Assembly (NCBI GenBank): GCA_021794335.1
Contig: JAJYQZ010000315.1
Span: forward strand, 1-6,262
DNA from: a bacterium
GTDB lineage: Bacteria; SZUA-79; Acidulodesulfobacterales; Acidulodesulfobacteraceae
DNA: 6,262 nucleotides
Direction: 5' to 3'
Under the pieces are notes generated by a model. That model was not told the DNA's origin. It did no database searches and saw only the letters and a program-made list of their open reading frames with translations. Shown one piece after another: positions 1 through 4,790 of the stretch. Each line of letters begins with the position of its first letter. Position 1 is the stretch's first letter. The position numbers and the translations under genes were made by a program.

Positions 1-1
1 A

Positions 2-181
2 GTACCTTTAATGCTTATGATGCTCGGAGGCGGAAGTTGTATAGAACATATTAGAGAAATAAAAAACGACGATGCTCTTATTAACCTTCTAAATCTTAGA
101 ATACCCTCTTTATCAACCTTCGGAGACGATATAACATATTCGGGAGGTTTTTTGTCGTCTCATTGCAGGATTAAGGTGTAA
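2..181 (+). pseudogene. IS1380-like transposase remnant, partial
   Basis: This is an open frame entering from the left edge and stopping at TAA 179-181, about 59 codons. The translation begins VPLMLMMLGGGSCIEHIRE and continues with a DDALINLLNLRIPSLSTFGD stretch. This resembles the N-terminal part of IS1380-type DDE transposases, where a 'LLGGG..LEDLRE.R.D..L..LLGL...PS..T.GDWLRR' pattern is typical. In the family several hundred residues follow, carrying the catalytic acids; here the frame ends about 14 codons after the motif. Just after GD, another frame reads RRYNIFGRF, so a frameshift followed by a deletion is plausible. No rest of the transposase is visible downstream. The upstream part lies outside the window. 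I infer a decayed insertion sequence; the family assignment is by eye only. Confidence 0.5.
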
Positions 182-287
182 GGTTATAATAACATATTTC
201 GATAAAATTTTTCATACTTAATTTTAAGAAGCCACCGCATATTTATTCCCTTTTACACATTAACTATCAGTTGATATAATCCTTAAC

Positions 288-323
288 AGCCCTTTAAAAC
301 GCAAATGCATGCGTTTTTGGGCT
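288..323. repeat. inverted repeat, short version of the dispersed hairpin family
   Basis: AGCCC (288-292) pairs with GGGCT (319-323), and AAAACGC (296-302) pairs with GCGTTTT (311-317) around the loop AAATGCAT. The right end GCGTTTTTGGGCTAT (311-325) matches the right ends of the larger elements at 2848-2863 (GCGTTTTTGGGGCTAT) and 6032-6046 (CGTTTTTGAGGCTAT). No long T-run follows, so an intrinsic terminator is not clear, though it lies downstream of the minus-strand HMA-like gene. Confidence 0.55.
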
Positions 324-399
324 ATTTCCGGCGATGCCGCCTGCAAATCCTTTATTTATAAGCCTCTGATTTGCGGCTAATACAAAACATTAATAGCCC
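319..399. repeat. nested inverted repeats downstream of HMA-like gene
   Basis: GGGCTATT (319-326) is perfectly inverted as AATAGCCC (392-399). Inside it, GCAAATC (343-349) is inverted as GATTTGC (368-374), with GCC 336-338 and GGC 375-377 extending it past a bulge. Together with the hairpin just to the left, this makes up most of the 265-bp gap between the transposase remnant and the HMA-like gene. I see no gene here. Confidence 0.5.
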
Positions 400-446
400 T
401 GAATAAACGCCTTTATCTTGTCGTTTGAAAGGATTTATAAGCCTGT

Positions 447-677
447 TTAGGATATAATCCAGCTGATATGGAGCTCCGGAGTATATCCCGCATGCCTGAT
501 AATGTTTTTAATACTTTCTACATCGATATGGTCATTGATGATGATATATACCGCTTGCTCCTTTAATACGACATCCGCCATTTTTACGCCGAAAATAGAT
601 TCCTTAAGAATCGCATTGAGTTTATTAACATTTCTTTCTGACATCATCCCGCCGACATCAATTTTAGTCATTTTCAT
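447..677 (-). CDS. HMA-fold (heavy-metal-associated-like) small protein lacking the CxxC metal site
   Basis: This is a 76-residue cytosolic protein. The pattern reads as the beta-alpha-beta-beta-alpha-beta HMA (ferredoxin-like) fold of CopZ/Atx1-type metallochaperones: strand MTKIDVGGM, helix about residues 17-31, strands about 33-40 and 44-51, helix about 54-66, then a 'HAGY' end like the family's 'DAGY'. In metal-binding members the first loop is GMxCxxC. Here it is GGMMSERN, with Ser13 and Asn16 where the cysteines should be, and the protein has no cysteine at all. Copper or zinc chaperoning by the usual mechanism is therefore unlikely. ATG at 677 was chosen because AAGGAGG (685-691) lies 7 bases upstream; GTG 683 is too close and ATG 671 too far. 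It appears monocistronic, with no metal transporter or ATPase beside it. A structural or regulatory role is possible but not shown. Confidence 0.72.
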   Translation of the reverse strand: MKMTKIDVGGMMSERNVNKLNAILKESIFGVKMADVVLKEQAVYIIINDHIDVESIKNIIRHAGYTPELHISWIIS

Positions 678-684
678 AAACACG

Positions 685-691
685 CCTCCTT
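685..691 (-). promoter_or_regulatory. ribosome binding site of HMA-like gene
   Basis: Read on the minus strand this is AAGGAGG, a consensus Shine-Dalgarno sequence 7 bases before ATG 677. It decides the start in favour of ATG 677 over the in-frame GTG at 683 and ATG at 671. Confidence 0.75.
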
Positions 692-708
692 AATTTAGGT
701 TAATTATA

Positions 709-740
709 CCGCTAAAGCCTGTAAGCGTCTGCGTTAGCGG
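709..740 (-). promoter_or_regulatory. leader inverted repeat upstream of HMA-like gene
   Basis: CCGCTAA (709-715) and TTAGCGG (734-740) form a perfect 7-bp inverted repeat around an 18-base loop. It lies between the predicted promoter and the ribosome binding site of the minus-strand HMA-like gene. It could be a leader hairpin or an operator. A perfect TATAAT on the minus strand (703-708) lies just beyond it but has no good -35 partner. Confidence 0.4.
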
Positions 741-746
741 TGTGCG

Positions 747-775
747 ATGTTAATATGCGTGAATATAATTGTCAA
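747..775 (-). promoter_or_regulatory. sigma70-like promoter for HMA-like gene
   Basis: On the minus strand a perfect -35 TTGACA (770-775) is followed after 17 bases by TAACAT (747-752), four of six to TATAAT. The spacing is ideal. Transcription would start near 740, giving a leader of about 60 bases that contains the inverted repeat. Confidence 0.55.
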
Positions 776-820
776 GTCTTACTTATTTTCGAAAAAAGGC
801 ATATTTATGGGTCTTAGCAA

Positions 821-868
821 GCGGCATCGGGCGATAAATTTTTACCGATATAAATAATTTTATGCCGC
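821..868. repeat. nested inverted repeat in divergent intergenic region
   Basis: GCGGCAT (821-827) is inverted as ATGCCGC (862-868), and inside it ATCGG (826-830) is inverted as CCGAT (845-849). It sits between the divergent promoters of the HMA-like gene and the 179-residue gene. It may be a structured remnant of a repeat element; no function is evident. Confidence 0.35.
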
Positions 869-917
869 AATTTTGTGATATAATAAAATTAGATTTATAA
901 TTCCATAAATAAAGTGC

Positions 918-947
918 TTGACATTGTACCTATAAAACAAATATTAT
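918..947 (+). promoter_or_regulatory. sigma70-like promoter of the first toxin-antitoxin-like operon
   Basis: A perfect -35 TTGACA (918-923) is followed after 18 bases by TATTAT (942-947), five of six to consensus. The start point would be near 954, leaving a leader of about 25 bases before ATG 980. A perfect TATAAT at 945-950 overlaps but at 21-base spacing. Confidence 0.6.
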
Positions 948-979
948 AATTTTAAAACGGATAAAAGAGGGCAGGAATT

Positions 980-1519
980 ATGGCTATTGCAATAATGGGC
1001 GATTTAAATAATATATTTGCTTATATGCCGATTGACGAGGCAAAAAAAGAATCTCTCGTTAAAACCGCCGGAAAGAAAAAGGATTTTATAACGGAAATAA
1101 AAGAAATGACCGGCAATATTTTAAAATCTGCGGATTACATAGAATCGAACTGGGATAAACTAAGCGCCGAACAAAAGGAAAACCTTAAATCCTTCAGTTA
1201 TTCCTATATAGGAGATGAGAAAATACAAAAAATAAGCGATAATCCTATAATCATGGCTATAAAAACGGCTCCTTCGCTTTTTAAACTTTTTAAATCCTTA
1301 ACCTCCGGTAAGTTAAACATGTCCGACGTCGGCGATTTCTTTGTCGCACTTGATAGATTAAATAATGTTATCCTTTCGATGATTGAATACGACAATCTTG
1401 CTTATAGAGAAAAATTAAGCGGACTGATAGAATCCGGCGTAAAAGGCGAAGGAATAGATATGTCTTACGAAGAATTTAAAGGATGGCTCAATGGAATGGC
1501 AACTAAGGCGGGGAAATAG
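980..1519 (+). CDS. 179-residue helical protein, candidate antitoxin partner of RelE-like toxin
   Basis: I do not recognise the family. The protein is mainly helical and charged, with no signal peptide and no convincing transmembrane helix; residues about 85-135 are the most hydrophobic. I see no helix-turn-helix, ribbon-helix-helix or AbrB-type DNA-binding segment. The C-terminal 41 residues contain YREKLSGLIESG and then GEGIDMSYEEFKGWLNGM, reminiscent of the toxin-neutralising tails of type II antitoxins, where 'G.GIS.EE...WL' patterns are common. Start ATG 980 follows GAGGGCAGG at 967-975. Its 3' end overlaps the downstream RelE-like gene by 29 bases, so the two are almost certainly co-transcribed and translationally coupled. 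Antitoxin is an inference from context and tail. At 179 residues it is about twice the usual antitoxin length. Confidence 0.6.
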   Translation: MAIAIMGDLNNIFAYMPIDEAKKESLVKTAGKKKDFITEIKEMTGNILKSADYIESNWDKLSAEQKENLKSFSYSYIGDEKIQKISDNPIIMAIKTAPSLFKLFKSLTSGKLNMSDVGDFFVALDRLNNVILSMIEYDNLAYREKLSGLIESGVKGEGIDMSYEEFKGWLNGMATKAGK

Positions 1520-1877
1520 TTTTGAAAAAGAATTGCAAACCTTTTTGGATAAAAATTATAAGGATAATAAAAATGGAAGGGAACTGTTTGCCGGCGAATT
1601 AAGTAATATTATTCAAAACTTAATCCAAAATCCGAGATGCCAAGCTTCCGCTTTGGAGCCCTATCCCCGTAAAGCCTATAATCCCGAATTTGAATTTAGA
1701 AAATACCGCTTTAATTCCCCTGATTTATCAGGTTCGGCAAAGCAAGGAAGATTAGATTATCTCCTGAATTTAAAAGAAAAAAGAATAATCTTGCTAACCA
1801 TCTATACTCACAAGCAGGAAAAAACCCGTCCGGACGACAAGAAATTAAAAAACCTGATAAAAAAAGAAACCGAATAA
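1491..1877 (+). CDS. RelE-like toxin (RelE/ParE superfamily)
   Basis: This is a 128-residue protein with RelE/HigB-like features: an N-terminal strand MEWQLRR, a helix FEKELQTFLDKNY, then FEFRKYRFNSPDL, RLDYLLNL, RIILLTIYTHKQE, and a final basic helix DDKKLKNLIKKE. The run 'FRK.RF..P.L.G....GRL.YL......I.LL.IY.H' matches the beta-sheet core of RelE-superfamily toxins. Such proteins usually cleave ribosome-bound mRNA; that activity here is inferred. It is longer than the typical 85-100 residues, owing to a 30-residue N-terminal helical insert. ATG 1491 was chosen because AAAGGA (1478-1483) is 7 bases upstream and the first strand of the fold is then present. It overlaps the 179-residue gene by 29 bases, in the usual antitoxin-first order. 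Confidence 0.68.
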   Translation: MEWQLRRGNSFEKELQTFLDKNYKDNKNGRELFAGELSNIIQNLIQNPRCQASALEPYPRKAYNPEFEFRKYRFNSPDLSGSAKQGRLDYLLNLKEKRIILLTIYTHKQEKTRPDDKKLKNLIKKETE

Positions 1878-1897
1878 ACACAACGGAAGCCGTAAAG

Positions 1898-1918
1898 CCC
1901 ATAACTTTAGTTATAGGG
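1898..1918 (+). terminator. possible terminator hairpin after the RelE-like toxin gene
   Basis: CCCATAACT (1898-1906), the loop TT, then AGTTAT-A-GGG (1909-1918) form a nine-pair stem with one bulged A, 20 bases after the toxin stop codon. The downstream tract ATATAAATAAATTTTA is AT-rich but not a pure T-run, so this would be a weak terminator. Confidence 0.4.
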
Positions 1919-2284
1919 ATATAAATAAATTTTATGGTTGATGGTTTTATATCAACCTGTCGGTTAAAACATATTTTAACGCCGTAAATTTATCAAAAAA
2001 AGCCCGAAAAAACGGCTTATTTAGGCTATATATTAACCGATAATAGAGGGCTAATTCGGCTTATTTTAATGAAAAATCGCACTATAAAAAATTCAGCAAA
2101 ATAGGAAATTCACGGTTGCGTCAAACCCCCTTATCATAAGGCTTTAAAGTATTAAAAAAAAGTGAAGTGATTTTTAAAAAAAGAAAAACTAAGATTTAAA
2201 GTATTAGTTCACATATAGCCAAAAAGATATAAGATATATTTTATTCGGAAATAAAAAAATAGGTATAAAGGTATAGGGCTTAAA

Positions 2285-2313
2285 AATTGATAGCCTCACT
2301 TTTTTTTAAAAAA
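2285..2313 (+). repeat. 29-bp direct repeat, copy 1 (GATAGCCTCAC box plus T8/A6 tract)
   Basis: The sequence AATTGATAGCCTCAC followed by eight T and six A is identical to 5863-5891. Both copies are preceded by a similar A-rich block (from 2151 here and 5798 there). The core ATAGCCTCAC occurs a third time at 2631-2640, at the end of the coiled-coil gene. This copy lies just upstream of that gene's promoter. Confidence 0.8.
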
Positions 2314-2330
2314 TTCTTAAAAAAATCCTG

Positions 2331-2336
2331 TATAAT
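2331..2336 (+). promoter_or_regulatory. -10 element of the coiled-coil gene
   Basis: A perfect TATAAT lies 30 bases before ATG 2367. The position of the -35 (about 2308-2313) is an A-run with no consensus match, though A/T tracts upstream of a promoter can act as an UP element. The ribosome binding site AAGGGGG (2352-2358) follows, 8 bases before the ATG. Confidence 0.5.
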
Positions 2337-2366
2337 ATATAATAAATATTTAAGGGGGTTTATTTT

Positions 2367-2634
2367 ATGACTACGGAATCTTTCACTAAAAGTCTTGAGC
2401 GGTTTTTAACGCCGCAGTTAAACGAGATTAAGGGCGAGTTAAAGGCGATAAATACAAGGATAGACGCCCTTGACGAGAAAATGGATATTTAAAATTACTG
2501 CTCTTGACGAAAAGATAGATTCAATTAAATCAGAGCTAAAAGCCGATATAGAGCATTTAAACGAGAAAGTCGATTTAATGAATAAATTTAACGAAAGGCT
2601 TTTTAACCTTATACATCCCGCCGGGCAAAAATAG
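2367..2634 (+). pseudogene. small coiled-coil protein gene split by a +1 frameshift
   Basis: The first frame gives 41 residues, starting MTTESFTKSLERFLTPQLNE and ending DALDEKMDI at TAA 2490-2492. The frame one base on continues KITALDEKIDSIKSELKADI to TAG 2632-2634. Joined, they make an 88-residue protein with heptad-spaced I/L/V, a highly charged single coiled coil without membrane segment or enzyme motif. An 11-residue unit occurs twice (RIDALDEKMDI, KITALDEKIDS), encoded by 2457-2489 and 2491-2523; the extra T at 2490 lies exactly between. The start is supported by AAGGGGG (2352-2358) and TATAAT upstream. It may be a recent slippage mutation, or recoding at ATT-TAA as in prfB-type +1 shifts; inactivation is simpler. 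Function is unknown. The gene ends inside a repeated ATAGCCTCAC box. Confidence 0.62.
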
Positions 2635-2863
2635 CCTCACAGTAGTTCACGCTTTCAAATTCAAGCGTAAAGCCCCCCCCCAGAAACGCACGCAAATGCC
2701 TTTAAAAAGCCTCTTCTCGCAAATGCAGTACTTATGCTGGTTTGCAGGCTTGAATATTTTACATATTAACTAACGGAAGATAGTTAATATGTAAAAATAG
2801 CATAAATAAAGGTTTTGCGGGATGGGGGCTTAAAAGGGCAAATTTAAGCGTTTTTGGGGCTAT
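2631..2863. repeat. MITE-like palindromic repeat element, copy 1
   Basis: The left end ATAGCCTCA (2631-2639) and right end TGGGGCTAT (2855-2863) are inverted with one mismatch, and the arms keep partial complementarity inward (ACGCTT and a C-run on the left, AAGCGT and a G-run on the right). Inside lies a 30-bp segment (2719-2748, starting GCAAATGCAGTA and ending GGTTTGCAGG) that matches 5974-6003 at 27 of 30 positions, and a perfect 16-bp hairpin at 2757-2796. No ORF of note is inside. It resembles the element at 5867-6047. Confidence 0.6.
2757..2796. repeat. perfect 16-bp stem-loop
   Basis: TTTTACATATTAACTA (2757-2772) is perfectly inverted as TAGTTAATATGTAAAA (2781-2796), with the 8-base loop ACGGAAGA. 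The stem is AT-rich, so it resembles a protein-binding or cruciform site more than a terminator. TTTTACACATTAACTA at 251-266 differs from the left arm by a single base. Confidence 0.8.
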
Positions 2864-2975
2864 TCTATATTTTAGTAGTGAGAACTATTAACCGGATTAA
2901 ATATAAGCCTTGTTTTGCCGCTGTGAACGCTTTTATAAAACCTGTTTAGTCCTGTGAAGCGGATTTGCATATAGA

Positions 2976-3275
2976 TTAAAGTGAATTGCCGCCGGTAGAA
3001 TCAGAACCTGCAATATTTAATTCCTTTTTTAAGTATTCGGCCTTGTCATCAAACCATTTGACACGGTTTTCTTTTATTTCTTCTTTATTTCTTTTATATA
3101 AATCTAATATGCTGAAAATATATTGAATGTAATTGAAAATAATAAATCTACCTTCAATATAAGGCTTAGGCAACCCTTGCATTAATTTTTTATTTTTAGC
3201 ATCAAATGGCGTGTTATTCGATGTGCCTATAATAACAGGCGGGTTATAAAAATCGGTAAGTCGACATGCCGGCAT
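2976..3275 (-). CDS. hypothetical protein, probably the C-terminal part of a truncated gene
   Basis: I do not recognise the family. The 99-residue frame has an aromatic, hydrophobic middle (RFIIFNYIQYIFSILDLYKR) followed by a charged helix (VKWFDDKAEYLKKELN) and a Gly/Ser-rich end. The first dozen or so residues, about as far as TDFYNPPV, overlap the antisense of the integrase frame that opens at 3250. The frame also continues upstream of ATG 3275 without a stop through antisense integrase sequence, so that ATG is probably not the native start. No good ribosome binding site precedes it. The authentic sequence likely begins at a junction around 3240-3265, where the recombinase remnant was joined. 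Interpretation: a 3' fragment of an unknown gene cut by an integration or deletion. It may be non-functional. Confidence 0.4.
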   Translation of the reverse strand: MPACRLTDFYNPPVIIGTSNNTPFDAKNKKLMQGLPKPYIEGRFIIFNYIQYIFSILDLYKRNKEEIKENRVKWFDDKAEYLKKELNIAGSDSTGGNSL

Positions 3276-4131
3276 CGACAGAAAACAGTCCTTAATTAAT
3301 AAGTTTAAGCTCTTTTTTGGCGACAGTCCGCTTAATGAATTCTCATATGCTACCGTCGACGACTACCAGGGCAGTCTCATTAATGACGGATGCGCTATAT
3401 CTTACGTCAATAAAAACCTTTCGGTGTTTAAGGCCATGTTTCATTGGGCGTGCGAACGGGAACTTATCGACGAGGCGCAGTATAAGAAAATCCTTAAGGT
3501 AAAACAGCTTAAAGGCGAAAATGAACGCCTGGAGCATTTGACCTTAGAAGAGGAATAAAGGCTTATATCCTGCTGTGACCCGCATTTAAGACCTATTGTG
3601 ATAACGGCGCTCGATACTGGAATGAGACAGTCCAAAATATTAAGGCTTACGTGGGACAGGATAAAAATGGATAAAGGTCTTATCCTTCTGGATGTCAATA
3701 CCAAGAGCAGGAAAAGGAGAGAGTTGCCGATGTCCGACAGGGTTCACGATACGCTTTTGGAAATTAACAAGGTAAGGTTATTAAAATGCAACTTTGTTTT
3801 CTATAACCCGAAGACCTTAATGCCTTACGACGAAATAAAAAAGTCCTGGGCGACGGCGTTAAAAAGGTCTCGCATTCTCGACGCGCACGGGAGCTTCCAT
3901 TTTCACGACTTGCGGCATACGTTCGCGACCAAGCTTGCTTCAAGCGGAAAGGTCAGCCTTACCACGTTAAAAGAGATTTTAGGGCATAAAAGCTTCAAGA
4001 TGACGTTCAGGTATGCGCACTTTATTCCGTCGGCATTTCAGAACGCAAGGGATGTTTTGAACGGCCTAAATAAAAAAAGTGTTCATAGTTTGTTCATAGT
4101 GGACGAAAACAAGAAAATATCGGAACTCTGA
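3250..4131 (+). pseudogene. tyrosine recombinase (phage/ICE-type integrase), truncated and with an internal stop
   Basis: Integrases of this type cut and rejoin att DNA through a catalytic tyrosine. The frame opens after TAA 3247-3249 and includes part of the core-binding domain (DRKQSLINKFKLFFGDSPLN, then YVNKNLSVFKAMFHWACE). TAA 3556-3558 interrupts it in LTLEEE*RLISCC, where related proteins commonly have a lysine or arginine, so one AAA-to-TAA change explains it. Beyond the stop all catalytic residues remain: Arg in TGMR (3625-3627), Lys in NTKSRK (3703-3705), HDLRH (3904-3918), His in LGHKS (3985-3987) and Tyr in FRYAHF (4012-4014). The E of the usual R..EIL motif is K. Any N-terminal arm-binding domain and the native start are missing. 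A restart at GTG 3598 would give only the catalytic domain. The gene ends 15 bp before a tRNA-Gly fragment, as expected for a tRNA-targeting integrase. Confidence 0.85.
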
Positions 4132-4146
4132 AACCCTTGTAAATAA

Positions 4147-4191
4147 TGGAGCGGGAAACGGGACTTGAACCCGCGACCCTCACCTTGGCAA
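4147..4191 (-). other. 3' part of tRNA-Gly(GCC): attachment-site remnant
   Basis: Read on the minus strand, the segment runs from the anticodon loop TTGCCAA through the variable region, a T-arm GCGGG-TTCAAGT-CCCGT, the acceptor 3' strand TTCCCGCT and an encoded CCA. These are the last 45 bases of a tRNA-Gly with anticodon GCC. The 5' half is absent: upstream of the loop the sequence becomes unrelated AT-rich DNA, so it cannot give a mature tRNA. Tyrosine recombinases often use the 3' half of a tRNA, from the anticodon loop on, as the att core. Its position next to the integrase C-terminus supports an attL/attR scar. Confidence 0.8.
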
Positions 4192-4255
4192 AGGGTTACT
4201 TTAAAATTAACGAGATGGGCTTCCTGCCTTCATTTGTAGTTTTTATATAGCTTTG

Positions 4256-4299
4256 ACGGCATTATGTATTTTACGATATTTTCTATATATTAATGCCGT
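4256..4299. repeat. 9-bp inverted repeat next to the att remnant
   Basis: ACGGCATTA (4256-4264) is perfectly inverted as TAATGCCGT (4291-4299) around a 26-base AT-rich loop. It lies between the tRNA fragment and the tandem repeat. It may be a binding site or a weak structure. Confidence 0.45.
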
Positions 4300-4309
4300 T
4301 TCGGATATT

Positions 4310-4331
4310 TTGTGTGACACTTGTGTGACAC
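4310..4331. repeat. tandem 11-bp repeat near the att remnant
   Basis: TTGTGTGACAC occurs twice in direct succession (4310-4320, 4321-4331). Each copy contains GTGTGACAC, itself an imperfect palindrome. One helical-turn spacing suits cooperative protein binding, for example integrase arm-type or excisionase sites, but that is inference from location. Confidence 0.6.
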
Positions 4332-4393
4332 TTAATCCTGCTTAAAAAATTATAATTCTTATTATATTTTTATAGAAATTTTTAAAAAAATGG

Positions 4394-4469
4394 CAAGATA
4401 GGGCAAGACAGCAAGACAAGCCTTATGAATACTGCATCTCCCTGTCTTGTTCTTTGTCTTGTTGTCTTG
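4394..4469 (-). terminator. inverted array of CAAGAC hexamers downstream of toxin operon, terminator-like
   Basis: On the plus strand CAAGAT (4394), CAAGAC (4404, 4412) are answered by GTCTTG (4444, 4456, 4464). Arms 4403-4420 and 4453-4470 pair nearly perfectly. On the minus strand the array follows the toxin stop by about 25 bases, and a run of seven T comes after it (4384-4390), so it could end transcription of the minus-strand operon. The repeated hexamers could equally be a protein-binding array. Confidence 0.45.
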
Positions 4470-4494
4470 TTACTTTTTATAATTTTGTTACATG

Positions 4495-4779
4495 CTATGG
4501 ATTGCGGTCTATATTATTATGAAAATCGACTACCCTTAAAATAGCATGATTACCTTCAATAGACATCGTGATTTTTAAATTATCCGTAGCATGAATGGAG
4601 TAAATTGGAGGATTATGTGTTCCCTTAAGTTTTTCAAATCTAAGACCTGGATTTTTTATATCTTCGACTAATTTTTTTAATGCCTCGTTGACTTTATCCT
4701 GTAAATTTTTATCTAATTTTTTATATTTTTTTTGAAATTTATCGGTCTTACTCCATTCTATAATTTTTTGAGGGGACAT
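4495..4779 (-). CDS. RelE/ParE-family toxin
   Basis: This is a 94-residue protein of typical length for a RelE-superfamily mRNA interferase or ParE-like toxin. It has an N-terminal strand (IIEWSKTDKF), two helices (FQKKYKKLDKNLQDKVNEAL and the next 12 residues), then the sheet LRFEKLKG, IYSIHATDNLKITMSIEG, AILRVVDFHNNIDR. The 'LKG....IYS....DN..I...I.G....LR.V..H' pattern is the usual core. Where many members have Arg in the YS.R and DNYRI positions, this one has His and Lys, so activity may be altered. It lies 11 bases after the 182-residue gene, with only a weak ribosome binding site (TAACCTTAAATTAA before ATG), suggesting translational coupling. Whether the target is mRNA or gyrase cannot be told from sequence. 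Confidence 0.78.
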   Translation of the reverse strand: MSPQKIIEWSKTDKFQKKYKKLDKNLQDKVNEALKKLVEDIKNPGLRFEKLKGTHNPPIYSIHATDNLKITMSIEGNHAILRVVDFHNNIDRNP

Positions 4780-4790
4780 TTAATTTAAGG

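Larger units (their letters stand above)
1878..2366. other. non-coding gap with short inverted repeats
   Basis: I find no supportable gene in these 489 bases. Besides the hairpin at 1898-1918, they hold GGTTGAT/ATCAACC (1936-1942 / 1951-1957), a 13-bp palindrome CCTTATCATAAGG (2129-2141) that could be an operator, and an A-rich block from 2151 to about 2190 that resembles 5798 to about 5836. They end with the repeated GATAGCCTCAC box and a promoter for the coiled-coil gene. Confidence 0.5.

Noticed and set aside
502..693. 63-codon plus-strand frame opposite the HMA-like gene
   Set aside because: The minus strand has the HMA pattern, promoter and ribosome binding site; this frame has none.
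2700..3000. CRISPR array, considered because of repeated GCAAATGCAGTA-like segments
   Set aside because: There are only two copies, over 3 kb apart, with no regular spacers and no cas genes.
3317..3502. 61-codon plus-strand frame beginning MATVRLMNSHML
   Set aside because: It is out of frame with the integrase reading, which runs with clear family motifs through the same bases.
3441..3704. 87-codon minus-strand frame
   Set aside because: It is antisense to the recombinase pseudogene; composition is Ser-rich and lacks a ribosome binding site.
4147..4230. Complete tRNA-Gly gene
   Set aside because: Homology ends at the anticodon loop; no D-arm or 5' acceptor strand follows.
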